Source: DASSLY01 sp035689185 (lineage in GTDB: Bacteria; Actinomycetota; Actinomycetes; Actinomycetales; Dermatophilaceae). Taken from it: 58,970 bases of DNA. The translations under genes were made by a program, and so were the position numbers. Positions 33,130-41,705 of this stretch are shown piece by piece. Position 1 is the stretch's first letter; each line of letters begins with the position of its first letter. Where the stretch lies: the NCBI GenBank assembly GCA_035689185.1, contig DASSLY010000119.1, positions 1-58,970 on the forward strand, written 5' to 3'. The notes below the pieces were generated by a model. It searched no databases and had not been told where the DNA came from. It saw only the letters and a program-made list of their open reading frames with translations.

Positions 33130-35085
33130 TTACGGCGTCAGGGTCGTCACTCGCGTCGACCAGTTGCCCAGCGCGGCCCGCGTGCCACCGCAGGTCGTGT
33201 CCCGCTTGTACTCGGCAAACGTGCACGAGTGCGCGATGTACTCGTTGGCGAAGTACAGCTTCCCGTTGCTCACGGCGGCCGCGCCGTAGTCGCCCCAGCG
33301 TGGCCGGAACTGGCCGGTCCAGAAGGGGTACTCCGTGAACCCGTCCTGCGGTGCGCGACCGCGGGCGGCGATGTTGACCAGCCCGGGGCCGCCGGTCGCG
33401 GTGAACATCGAGTAGGCGGCACTGGGGAAGTAGTGGCGGCCGACCAGCGTGTAGGACATTACGCCCCGCCCGTTGGACAGCGTCGCGATGGCCGGGTAGG
33501 TGACGTTCTCGCCGGAGACGGCCAGGTAGCCTTGCCCGGCGAGTGTTTCCTCGCTCGCGGTCGCCCCGCCGGTGTCCACGACGAACCAGGCGATGCCGGC
33601 CTGGATGTTGCCGCCGACCTGGACGATCGTGTCGAGCGCGCCCATCAGCTTCCCGCCCGCGTACCAGGTCTGCTGCATCCGGCTGTCGTTGGCGTTCAGC
33701 GGCCCCTCGGTGGCGTTGGGGTCCTTGGCGCCCACACCGAGGCAGTCGACGACCGTGCAGTCCCGCAACGGCACCGGGCCGACCTTCTGGGCAACCAGCG
33801 GCGGGACGCCGTACACCTGCGACCCCATCAGCGCGCGGCTCAGGAACGGGGCACCCCGTCCACTCTGCAGGGACCCGGTGTTGGAGATGCGCCACGTGGC
33901 GATCTGGTTGGCGTAGCCGGTCGGGGCGACGGGCTGCGCCTCCTCGCCGGCGATCGAGGACAGCAGGTGCGCGGTGCCGTTGTTGCGACGGTCGAAGTCG
34001 CCCCCGGCGGACTGGGCGGGCCACACGGTGAAGCCGGGGACTTTGCCGCCGCCGCTGCGGATAAAGGTGTTCTCGAACTGCACGCCTCGTATCGCGTTCG
34101 CACCCCTCGCCATTGCCAGCTTGTCGAAGGCGTAGATCTGGGCGCCGTTGAAGTTGTTGCCGAAGACGCCCGGAGAGTCGTCGAACGGGTACTCGTTCGT
34201 GGTCAGGACCAGCGCGTTGGAATCCAGGCCGACGTGCGGGTAGTCACCGATGCACGGGCAGCCCTGGTGCCGCGGCGTGCCCTGCGTGCCGTCGTCCTGC
34301 ACCGGCAGGCGGTAGATGCGCCAGCCACCCGTCGGGTTCGAGGTCTTGCTGACCGCGATGTCCAGGGTGTTCCTCCCGGTGAACTCGCCGGTCGCGGCCA
34401 CGACGTCCAGGGTCAGCACGATGTGGAAGAAGCGCTGCGTGGTGACGTCGAACGCGCAGACGGGGTCGGTGACGAAGGGTCCCTGCTCCCCTGTCGTGCG
34501 GTTGAACTGGGCGGGGTAGCCGTAGAACGTGTTGAGGTCGGTCACCGGCGTCGCCGGCTTCCCGTCCGCGGTGTACACCTGCAGGACGTCGTTGACGGAC
34601 TCCAGGATGTAGCCGTTGCCGACGCACAGCCCCTGGTCCGGCGGCTCGACGCTGAACTGGTTGCCGTTGTTGGCGAACCGCTGGTCGAACATGTTCAGGC
34701 CCTCGAACGACCCGGTCTGGTGGGGGGTGGTGCCGCTCACCGCGGTGCCCTTGACCAGAGGCGGACGTTGCGTGACAGCCGCGGTCGCCGCCGCTCTCAG
34801 GGCTGCGGTCACGCTCGGCCGGAGCGAGTGGCTGCGGGTGACGGCGGCGTCGGCCTCGGCGTCGCGGGGGAACTCCGGGGACTGGAAGCCCTTCGACGTG
34901 CCCACGCGCTGCCCGGTCGGGAATGCCCGGTCAAGACTTGCGGTGAGCACCCGGGACACACCGGCGACGCGTTCGGCCCCGGGTGGGGTGGCGGCAGTCG
35001 CCGACACCGTTGGCAGCGCGACGGCCCCGATTACGGCGATCGCCGATGCCGCCGCCACTAGCGGCCTGGTTGTGAGACGTTGCAA
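33130..35085 (-). CDS. Large secreted protein of unknown function, propeller-like
   Basis: A 651-residue exported protein. The start is most likely TTG 35085 (LQRLTTRPLVAAASAIAVIG, then AVALPTVSATAA) with AGAGGGG five bases upstream. After a short pro-region the body holds repeated Asp/Gly/Trp/Phe-rich beta segments: VEPPDQGLCVGNGYILESVN, VCAFDVTTQRFFHIVLTLD, LDIAVSKTSNPTGGWRIYRL, CIGDYPHVGLDSNALVLTTN, FWTGQFRPRWGDYGAAAVSN. This looks like a sialidase- or beta-propeller-type fold without recognised catalytic residues. Function unknown. A strong terminator follows. Confidence 0.8.
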   Translation of the reverse strand: MQRLTTRPLVAAASAIAVIGAVALPTVSATAATPPGAERVAGVSRVLTASLDRAFPTGQRVGTSKGFQSPEFPRDAEADAAVTRSHSLRPSVTAALRAAATAAVTQRPPLVKGTAVSGTTPHQTGSFEGLNMFDQRFANNGNQFSVEPPDQGLCVGNGYILESVNDVLQVYTADGKPATPVTDLNTFYGYPAQFNRTTGEQGPFVTDPVCAFDVTTQRFFHIVLTLDVVAATGEFTGRNTLDIAVSKTSNPTGGWRIYRLPVQDDGTQGTPRHQGCPCIGDYPHVGLDSNALVLTTNEYPFDDSPGVFGNNFNGAQIYAFDKLAMARGANAIRGVQFENTFIRSGGGKVPGFTVWPAQSAGGDFDRRNNGTAHLLSSIAGEEAQPVAPTGYANQIATWRISNTGSLQSGRGAPFLSRALMGSQVYGVPPLVAQKVGPVPLRDCTVVDCLGVGAKDPNATEGPLNANDSRMQQTWYAGGKLMGALDTIVQVGGNIQAGIAWFVVDTGGATASEETLAGQGYLAVSGENVTYPAIATLSNGRGVMSYTLVGRHYFPSAAYSMFTATGGPGLVNIAARGRAPQDGFTEYPFWTGQFRPRWGDYGAAAVSNGKLYFANEYIAHSCTFAEYKRDTTCGGTRAALGNWSTRVTTLTP

Positions 35086-35533
35086 GACGACCCCTCTCCC
35101 TAGGGCCCCCCAGGGCCCGTGCCTGAGTTGCCCGGCGGATAAACGGGCAGCGCCGCCGACGCTACTCCGGTAAATGTCGGTTGTCTCCGGCAGAAATTTG
35201 ACGCGACGAGGTTGAGGGGGGAAATGTCGCGTTGATTCCGCTTCCGTCCCGGCAAATGGGGTTCGCGCTCGGCCATGACGGACTTCCGCCGGTGTGTCCG
35301 GCTGGTATGCGGTCCGCATCCGCGGCGGTGGTCGGCTTGGCTGGCGCGGGCCCCCGTTGGGTGTGGCGGTACCGAGTGACGCGGGTCGCGTCCCGCGACA
35401 CGGTGGCGACCGCTAGACTGAGCGTGCGCGGCATACGCCGTCGCATCGTGTGGAAGCTCGCTCGGCGCAGCGCAGGTGTCCATCCCCCTGCAAGACGACC
35501 TGAGCGCCCACCCCACCTGACCATTGGAGTCCA
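35086..35533. other. 448-bp divergent intergenic region
   Basis: No gene is supported here. It holds the promoter of the minus-strand secreted protein and the leader of the helicase. An AT-richer stretch (about 35170-35235) contains an imperfect inverted repeat, TGACGCGAC…GTCGCGTTGA, a possible operator. TAGACT at 35414-35419 is a candidate -10 for the helicase and would give a 5' leader of about 110 bases; long leaders are common for DEAD-box helicases. A CGGCATAC motif is at 35429-35436. Confidence 0.45.
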
Positions 35534-36949
35534 GTGTCCGCTGACACGACATTTGCCCGCCTCGGCGTGCCCGAGTCCCTGACCGCCGTGCTTGCCGCAG
35601 GCGGGATCACCAGGCCGACCACGATCCAGGCGGCGACCCTGCCGGACTCGCTCGCCGGCCGCGACGTGCTCGGCCGCGGTCGCACCGGGTCCGGCAAGAC
35701 GTACGCCTTCCTGCTCCCGGTGCTCGCCCGGCTCGCCGAGCCCCAGCGCCCCCGCGTGCCCCAGCGCCCCCGCGCGCTCATCCTGGTGCCCACCCGTGAG
35801 CTGGCGAACCAGGTGGCCGAGACGATGGCGCCGCTGGCCAGGCCGCTCGGCCTGAGGGCGGTGACCATCTTCGGCGGCGTCGGCCAGAACCCCCAGGTCA
35901 ACGCCCTGCGCCACGGAGTCGACGTGGTCGTCGCGTGCCCTGGGCGGCTGGAGGACCTGCTCGGCCAGGGCCACCTGAGCCTGGACGCCATCCAGGTGAC
36001 CGTGCTGGACGAGGCCGACCACATGGCCGATCTCGGCTTCCTGCCCGGGGTGCGCCGCATCCTGGACCGGACCCCGCGCGACGCACAGCGGCTGCTCTTC
36101 TCCGCGACCCTGGACGCCGGCGTCGACGTGCTGGTCAAGCGGTACCTGCACAACCCGGTCACCCACCACGCGGACTCCGAGCAGTCGCCGGTGGGCACGA
36201 TGACCCACCACGTGTTCCACGTGCAGGAGGAGCAGCGCCTGCCGATCCTGGTCGACCTCACCTCGGCGCCGGGACGCACCGTCGTCTTCACCCGCACCAA
36301 GCACGGCGCCAAGAAGCTGGCCAAGCAGCTCAACGCGGCCGGCGTCCCGGCCATCGAACTCCACGGCAACCTCTCCCAGAACGTCCGCACCCGGCACATG
36401 GAGGCCTTCCACAGCGGGGCGGCGTCCACCCTGGTGGCCACCGACATCGCCGCTCGGGGCATCCACGTCGACGACGTCGCGCTGGTCGTGCACGCCGACC
36501 CGCCGGTTGAGCACAAGGCCTACCTGCACCGCTCCGGCCGTACGGCGCGCGCGGGCGCGGACGGCACGGTGGTCACCCTGATGACCGACACCCAGGTCGG
36601 CGATGTCCGCGTGCTGACCCGCAGGGCCGGTATCGCGCCCACCACCACCAGGGTGGCGGTCGGCCACCCGCTGCTTCGCCACGTGGCACCGGGGGAGCGG
36701 AGCCGGTCAGGGGCCGTGGTCCTGGCTGCGGCCGCGCCTGCCCGGCCGGCCGCGAACGGTATGCCGCGGCGCTCGCCCCGCGGTGAGCGCGGCAACGCGG
36801 CGTCCGCGGGCCTGGCGGCCAGCGGGGCCGGTGGCCGTGCCCGGCCCCGCGCGTCCGACCGCAGCCCGTCCGGCGGGCGGGCTCGCACCGCCCAAGGTCA
36901 CCGCGGCGGCGCGGCGGCGTTCTCGGCAGGCCTGCGCGCCGGACGCTGA
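35534..36949 (+). CDS. DEAD-box RNA helicase
   Basis: A 471-residue helicase with Q motif ITRPTTIQAATLPDSLAGRD, motif I GRTGSGKTYAF, Ia PTRELANQV, GG in IFGGVGQNPQV, Ib CPGRLEDLL, motif II VLDEADHMADLGF, motif III FSATLD, motif V ATDIAARGIHVDDV and motif VI HRSGRTARAG. The tail of about 90 residues is Arg/Gly/Pro/Ala-rich, as in RhlE/DeaD-type proteins that bind RNA. It unwinds RNA in ribosome assembly or mRNA decay (family knowledge). The GTG at 35534 has TTGGAG upstream. A short duplicated PQRPR segment occurs near residue 75. Confidence 0.93.
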   Translation: MSADTTFARLGVPESLTAVLAAGGITRPTTIQAATLPDSLAGRDVLGRGRTGSGKTYAFLLPVLARLAEPQRPRVPQRPRALILVPTRELANQVAETMAPLARPLGLRAVTIFGGVGQNPQVNALRHGVDVVVACPGRLEDLLGQGHLSLDAIQVTVLDEADHMADLGFLPGVRRILDRTPRDAQRLLFSATLDAGVDVLVKRYLHNPVTHHADSEQSPVGTMTHHVFHVQEEQRLPILVDLTSAPGRTVVFTRTKHGAKKLAKQLNAAGVPAIELHGNLSQNVRTRHMEAFHSGAASTLVATDIAARGIHVDDVALVVHADPPVEHKAYLHRSGRTARAGADGTVVTLMTDTQVGDVRVLTRRAGIAPTTTRVAVGHPLLRHVAPGERSRSGAVVLAAAAPARPAANGMPRRSPRGERGNAASAGLAASGAGGRARPRASDRSPSGGRARTAQGHRGGAAAFSAGLRAGR

Positions 36950-37050
36950 CCCACGCTGCGACGGTTTGCTGCTCAGGTTCGGACGGGCTCGCCGGTAGGC
37001 AACGCCGAGACCCTCGGGCTCCGGGCAGCACGTCGACAGGCGTGGTCGCC

Positions 37051-40000
37051 TCAGCCCACGCCGGTGACCCCTGACGTCAGCGCCGCCCGAGCCATTCCGA
37101 TGACCGTCGCGGTGTCGACGTCGTCATCCGCGGCGAACCGCCACAGCCGTCCGAGCTCGTCAGTGTCGAGGGCCGCGCGGGCGGCGCGAAGCGCGGCACG
37201 CAGGTCGGTCTCGAACGGCTCGCCGTCCTCGCCCTCGGGTGGGGCCAACGCATGCGCCGCGGCGAACAGCCTCACCGCAGAACGGTGCTCGCCACGGGCC
37301 ACCAGTAGGCACGAGGTGGCTCGGGCGGCCTGCGCCGCGGCGTGCGGCTGACCGGTCCGAGCGGCGATGTCCAACGCCTCGCTGAGCTCCGCGGCGGCCC
37401 GGTCGTTCTCGCCGGCGAGGACGGCGATCCGTGCCGAGGTGATCAGGCCGTCGCGGCGTTCCATTGGGCGGTGCTCGCCGGCCAGCCGCAGCGACTCCGC
37501 GACGTGGTCCTGCGCCGAGGCCAGGTCGGGCTCGTCGAGGGCGATCTCGGCCAAGGTGTTCAGGGTGTCGGCGATTCGCGCGCGGTCGCCGCGGGCGCGG
37601 ACGACCTCGAGGCGCTCCTCATAACAGGACCGTTCTCGTTCGAGGTCGCCGGTCATCGCCGCGGAGATGGCCAGGACGGACAGCGCCACCGCCTGGATCT
37701 CCCATTCGCCGCGCTGGCGGGCCAGGTCCAGGGCGGTCGTCGCCGGCGGCACCCCCTCGTCGGGAGCACCCGAAGCGACCAGCGCGGCACCGAGATAGCA
37801 GTGCGCGGAAGCCTCTTCGAGGAATCCCGGCGGCGACCCGGCGATCAGCGCGCGGCATACCCGTTCGGTGCGTTCGTGCTCACCGGCGTAGTAGGCCAGC
37901 CGCGCCACGCCGACCTGGAGCGCGCGGCGCAACCCGTCCGGCAGTGCCAGCCCGGTGAAGCGGTCGAGCACCGCCAGACCCTCCCGGATCCGCCCGGCCG
38001 CGACCCAGTACGCCTGGGCGCCTGCGGCGAGCTCGGCCGCCTCCTCGACCTGCCCGCGGCCAAGCGCCCAGCCGATGAGCGCCAAGAGGTCCGCGTGCTC
38101 GTCGTCGAAGCGGCCCAGGGCGAGGTCTCCGTCCGGACCGTCGAGCGCCGCGGCCCAACCGGGCAGTCGCCGCCGCATCCAGGCCAGGTGCAACGCGCGG
38201 ACCCGGTCCCGTTGGCTCTGGTCGCCGGCGGACCGCAGGTGGGCACGCACCGGGCCGAGCACGTGGTAGCGCAGCTCGACCCGGGTCTGCTTGAGGTGGA
38301 CCAGCCCGCACTCGAGCAGCGCGCTGAGGTCCTCGACCGGGTCGGGCATCGGTGCGTCGGTGGTCCGCGCGTGCAGCGCCGTGATGCTCTCGACCGCTTC
38401 CAGGCCGAATCCGTCTTCGAAGACGCAGAGGTCGTCGATCAGCGCTCGCGCGGACTCCGTCAGATGCGCCAGGCTCCAGTCGATGGTGCCGGTGAGGGTG
38501 CGGGCGGAGGCGCCGGTGCTGCCCGGGCTGCTGGACAGCAGGCTCAACCCGCTGCGTAGCCGCGCGACGGCCGCTCCCGGGCTGAGCAGCCTCATCCGGG
38601 CGGCGGCCAGCTCGATGGCCAGCGGCATTCCGTCGAGCAGCCGGCAGAGCTCCACGACGTCGGCGGCGTTCCCGTCGTCCAGGCGGAACCGGTGGTTGAC
38701 CATGCCCGCCCGGTCGACGAACAGGGCCACCGCCGGATAGCTGCCCGCCTGCGCCGCGGCAACCGCGACGGGGGGCAGCTCGACCGGCGGCACGACGACC
38801 TCCACCCCGAACTCCAGCCGGAGCGGCAACCGGCTGGTGGCCAGCAGGGTCAGCCCGGTCGTGGCCTTGACCAGTGCCTCGACCGCGTAGGCCGCGTCCG
38901 GCACGACCTCGAGGTTGTCCAGCACCACCAGCACCGGGTCGACCGGCAACTGGTCGGCGACCGTGTCGGCGGCCGAGATGGTCGTCGGGTCCGGCGGCTC
39001 CGGGCCGCCCACGGCCAGGACCAGGCTGGTGAGCAGCGCGGTCGCGTCCTGCCCCTCCTCGGCCTCCAGGAAGAACCGGCCGCCGCTGAAGCCCTGGGCC
39101 CGCGCGGCGACCAGGGTGGCCAGGCGCGTCTTGCCCGTCCCACCCGGTCCCACCAGGCTGAGCAGGCGCAGCCCCGGGTCGGCCAACCGGGCCGCCAGCT
39201 CGTCGGCGAGCTCGTCGCGCCCCCACGTCGACGTGGTGGGCTGGGGCAGCCGCGCCTCGTTGCGCGGCCGGGCCGGGGTGGCCTCCGCGGGGCCGGTCCG
39301 CACCGCCTCGGCGGCAAGCGCGTGCGCGTCGGTGACGGCCGGCAGCGCGGGGGGAGCCAGCTGCGGGTCGTGGCGCAGGACGCCCACCTCGAGCTGGCGC
39401 AGCGCGTCTCCCGGGTCGATTCCCAGCTCGTCGGCCAGCAGGTCGCGGGCCCGGGCGAAGGCCGCCAGCGCGTCGGCCTGCCGGTTGCACCGGTACAGCG
39501 CGATCATCAGCTGGCCCCAGCGGCGCTCCCGGGTGGGGTGCTGGGCGACCAAGGTCTCGATGTGGGATACCAGCCGGGCGTGCTCGCCGCAGGCCAGGAG
39601 CAAGTCGACCTGGTCCTCCTGCGCCAGCGCGTGTGCCTCGTCGAGGCGCGCCGCGTGCGCAACGGCGAAGGGGAACTGCCGCAGGTCGGCCAGGCCCGGT
39701 CCGCGCCACCGGGCCAGCCCCGTGTCCAGGGCGGCCAGGGCGGCCCGGGCGTCCGGTGCCCGGCTGAGCTCACGGGAGCGCTCCCAGTCGCGTTCGAACG
39801 CACCCAGGTCGGTCTGTATGACGGGTACGTCCAGGCAGTAGCCGGGCGCCCGGCTGGCGAGCAGGCCGCGGTCGAGCCCGGCGGCGGCCAGGGCGCGGCG
39901 CAGGCCGTGGACGTAGACCTGCAGGGAGGCGAGCGGGTTGGTCGGCGGGTGCTCCCCCCAGATGCCGTCGACCAGCAGGTCGGTGGAGACGGTGCGGGCG

Positions 40001-40107
40001 GCGTTCAGCGCGAGCATGGCGAACACGGCGCGCTGGCGGGGCGCGCCCAGAACGAGGTCCCGTCCGCCGTGAGACGCGCCGACCGGGCCCAGCAGCCGGA
40101 TCTGCAC
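37051..40107 (-). CDS. AfsR/SARP-type transcriptional regulator with NB-ARC-like ATPase and TPR
   Basis: A 1018-residue regulator. The N-terminal OmpR-like winged helix (about 1-95; MQIRLLGPVGASHGGRDLVL, LLVDGIWGEHPPTNPLASLQ) is followed by the bacterial transcriptional activation domain (about 98-245; LALYRC-like RWGQLMIALYRCNRQADALA). An NB-ARC/AAA ATPase has Walker A SLVGPGGTGKTRLATLV and Walker B PVLVVLDNLEVV. The C-terminal 400 residues are TPR-like helical repeats. SARPs bind 7-bp direct repeats with 11-bp phase and activate promoters, often of secondary metabolism. No such cluster is here, so its targets may be the neighbouring secreted proteins. Leaderless start. Confidence 0.9.
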   Translation of the reverse strand: MQIRLLGPVGASHGGRDLVLGAPRQRAVFAMLALNAARTVSTDLLVDGIWGEHPPTNPLASLQVYVHGLRRALAAAGLDRGLLASRAPGYCLDVPVIQTDLGAFERDWERSRELSRAPDARAALAALDTGLARWRGPGLADLRQFPFAVAHAARLDEAHALAQEDQVDLLLACGEHARLVSHIETLVAQHPTRERRWGQLMIALYRCNRQADALAAFARARDLLADELGIDPGDALRQLEVGVLRHDPQLAPPALPAVTDAHALAAEAVRTGPAEATPARPRNEARLPQPTTSTWGRDELADELAARLADPGLRLLSLVGPGGTGKTRLATLVAARAQGFSGGRFFLEAEEGQDATALLTSLVLAVGGPEPPDPTTISAADTVADQLPVDPVLVVLDNLEVVPDAAYAVEALVKATTGLTLLATSRLPLRLEFGVEVVVPPVELPPVAVAAAQAGSYPAVALFVDRAGMVNHRFRLDDGNAADVVELCRLLDGMPLAIELAAARMRLLSPGAAVARLRSGLSLLSSSPGSTGASARTLTGTIDWSLAHLTESARALIDDLCVFEDGFGLEAVESITALHARTTDAPMPDPVEDLSALLECGLVHLKQTRVELRYHVLGPVRAHLRSAGDQSQRDRVRALHLAWMRRRLPGWAAALDGPDGDLALGRFDDEHADLLALIGWALGRGQVEEAAELAAGAQAYWVAAGRIREGLAVLDRFTGLALPDGLRRALQVGVARLAYYAGEHERTERVCRALIAGSPPGFLEEASAHCYLGAALVASGAPDEGVPPATTALDLARQRGEWEIQAVALSVLAISAAMTGDLERERSCYEERLEVVRARGDRARIADTLNTLAEIALDEPDLASAQDHVAESLRLAGEHRPMERRDGLITSARIAVLAGENDRAAAELSEALDIAARTGQPHAAAQAARATSCLLVARGEHRSAVRLFAAAHALAPPEGEDGEPFETDLRAALRAARAALDTDELGRLWRFAADDDVDTATVIGMARAALTSGVTGVG

Positions 40108-40113
40108 GCGCCC

Positions 40114-40119
40114 AGGCTA
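40114..40119 (-). promoter_or_regulatory. Leaderless -10 of the SARP regulator
   Basis: TAGCCT on the minus strand, six bases before GTG 40107. The divergent plus-strand gene has TACAGT at 40156-40161. Confidence 0.5.
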
Positions 40120-40190
40120 AGCGGCGAATCCACGAACAGGGCTGGACCCGGGTGACTACAGTGGGGCGACTCGTCGAAGGGACCCTGAGC

Positions 40191-41621
40191 ATGCGTGGCC
40201 GCCGACGGCTTCATTTCGGTGCAATATGGCTGGGGTTGCTTGCGATTCTCGCGTCGAGCGTTTCCTGGCTGGCAGCCCCTGCCACGGCGGCGGGGGCGTT
40301 CTGCTCGCTGGCCGGGATGCAGAAGAACGTCTGGACCGGTGGGGCCGGAGACGGCTTGTGGGTGTCCGGCGGCAACTGGTCGCTGGGTCGCGCCCCGGAC
40401 ATCTTCGACAGCGTCGACGGCTACGTGTGCATCGACGCCGCCGGGACGGTCACCATGCGCGCGGGCGAGGCGGCTGAGCTGCAGGCGTTCGACGTCGCCG
40501 CCGGCACCACGCTGCGGCTGCTCACCGGTTCGGTGCTGCTCGTCTACGGCGACCAGGCCAGCCGTGCCTCGGTGCTCCGGTCGGGTTCCACGACCCTGAC
40601 GAAGGGGACGTTGGGCGGCCCCGGACGGATCGACCTGGACGGCAGGCTCACCTGGTCCAGCAGCACGACGGGGGCGAGCACGATGACGACCCGCCGCTGC
40701 GGTCTGGGCGGCACCTGCGGCGCCCCCGTCGCGGGCCCCCGAGGGCTGCTCGTCGTCGGCGACGCCGCACTGGCCGACGTCACGCCGTTGGGGGTCAACC
40801 TGTTCGACCAGTACCAGCTGCGGGTCCACGGCACCCTCAAGCTGCGCGGCCAGGGATACGTCGCGGCCGACCGGGGCACCTCGCTGGAGCTGCTGCCCAA
40901 GCTCGCCGCCCCCGGCGTGGGGACGCTGCTCATCGCCAACGACGGCGGCTGGTACGAGGGGCGCACGCTCTACGGCGTGACCACCCTGTCCTCGGTGACG
41001 AACGCGGGGTTGATCCGCAAGGCCGCCGGGACGGGCACGAGCGTGATCAGTGCGACATACACGCGCTCCGGGGCCGGAGCGGTGAAGGTCACCAGCGGCA
41101 CGCTGAGCCTGCCCGACGACGTCAGCCACCAGGTCACGGTCGGCGCCGCCGACGCGTACGGGTTCGGCTCCTGCAACGGCAGCACGTACGGTTGCCAGCC
41201 GGTCGCCGACGCGGTGGCGCCGCAGACGGGCACCCTGACCGTCCCCAGCGGCGACGTGAACGGCGCCAAGGTGGTCCTGGCACTGGACGGTGCCGGCCCC
41301 GCGGGCACCGTCGGCCAGCAGGTGCACGCCACAGCGACCGGCCTCGTGGCGAGCGCCGCCGACCCGGCCGTCCTCGGGCTGCGCTACGACACCTCGGTGC
41401 TGGGTGGCAAGACGTTCGCCACCCTGGTGGTGGAGCGCGCTCCCGAGGGCACGACCGCATACGCGCCCGTGCCGTCCTGCCTGGCCGGCGGCGAGCCGCC
41501 AGCGGGAAGCGTGGCGTGCGTGGACCGCCGCGGACAGCCGACCAGCAGCCGGACGCTGGCGGACGGTGACGCCCTGATGGTCGTCCGCACGACCGGGTTC
41601 AGCAGGTGGCTGGCCCGCTGA
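40191..41621 (+). CDS. Secreted protein of unknown function with beta-repeat pattern
   Basis: A 476-residue protein with a signal peptide (WLGLLAILASSVSWLAAPAT) and an NVWTGGAGDGLWVSGGNWSL start of the mature part, a pattern found in secreted proteins with autotransporter- or carbohydrate-type beta repeats. The body is Gly/Thr/Leu-rich with regularly spaced beta-strand stretches (AAGTTLRLLTGSVLLVYGDQ, VLRSGSTTLTKGTLGGPGRI). No catalytic motif was recognised. ATG 40191 has GAAGGGA eight bases upstream and is preferred to GTG 40152. It is divergent from the SARP regulator and is followed by the S1 protease gene. Confidence 0.75.
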   Translation: MRGRRRLHFGAIWLGLLAILASSVSWLAAPATAAGAFCSLAGMQKNVWTGGAGDGLWVSGGNWSLGRAPDIFDSVDGYVCIDAAGTVTMRAGEAAELQAFDVAAGTTLRLLTGSVLLVYGDQASRASVLRSGSTTLTKGTLGGPGRIDLDGRLTWSSSTTGASTMTTRRCGLGGTCGAPVAGPRGLLVVGDAALADVTPLGVNLFDQYQLRVHGTLKLRGQGYVAADRGTSLELLPKLAAPGVGTLLIANDGGWYEGRTLYGVTTLSSVTNAGLIRKAAGTGTSVISATYTRSGAGAVKVTSGTLSLPDDVSHQVTVGAADAYGFGSCNGSTYGCQPVADAVAPQTGTLTVPSGDVNGAKVVLALDGAGPAGTVGQQVHATATGLVASAADPAVLGLRYDTSVLGGKTFATLVVERAPEGTTAYAPVPSCLAGGEPPAGSVACVDRRGQPTSSRTLADGDALMVVRTTGFSRWLAR

Positions 41622-41623
41622 GG

Positions 41624-41663
41624 TCTTAAGCGGCTCTTAAGCGCTCAGGCACAGCCTCTTCTC
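41624..41663 (+). promoter_or_regulatory. Direct-repeat operator TCTTAAG-N4-TCTTAAG
   Basis: Two identical heptamers (41624-41630 and 41635-41641) are 11 bases apart, and a weaker TCTTCTC at 41657 is in the same 11-base phase. This is the site architecture of OmpR/PhoP and SARP winged-helix activators. It begins three bases after the preceding stop codon and ends about 43 bases before the S1 protease start. Confidence 0.6.
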
Positions 41664-41705
41664 AGACGGCCCGGACGAGTCGGGCCGAGGAGCAGAGGAA
41701 CCGAC

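Noticed and set aside
35100..35552. Minus-strand frame of about 150 codons upstream of the helicase
   Set aside because: Residue composition is that of a random GC-rich frame, it covers promoter DNA of two divergent genes, and it has no domain signal.
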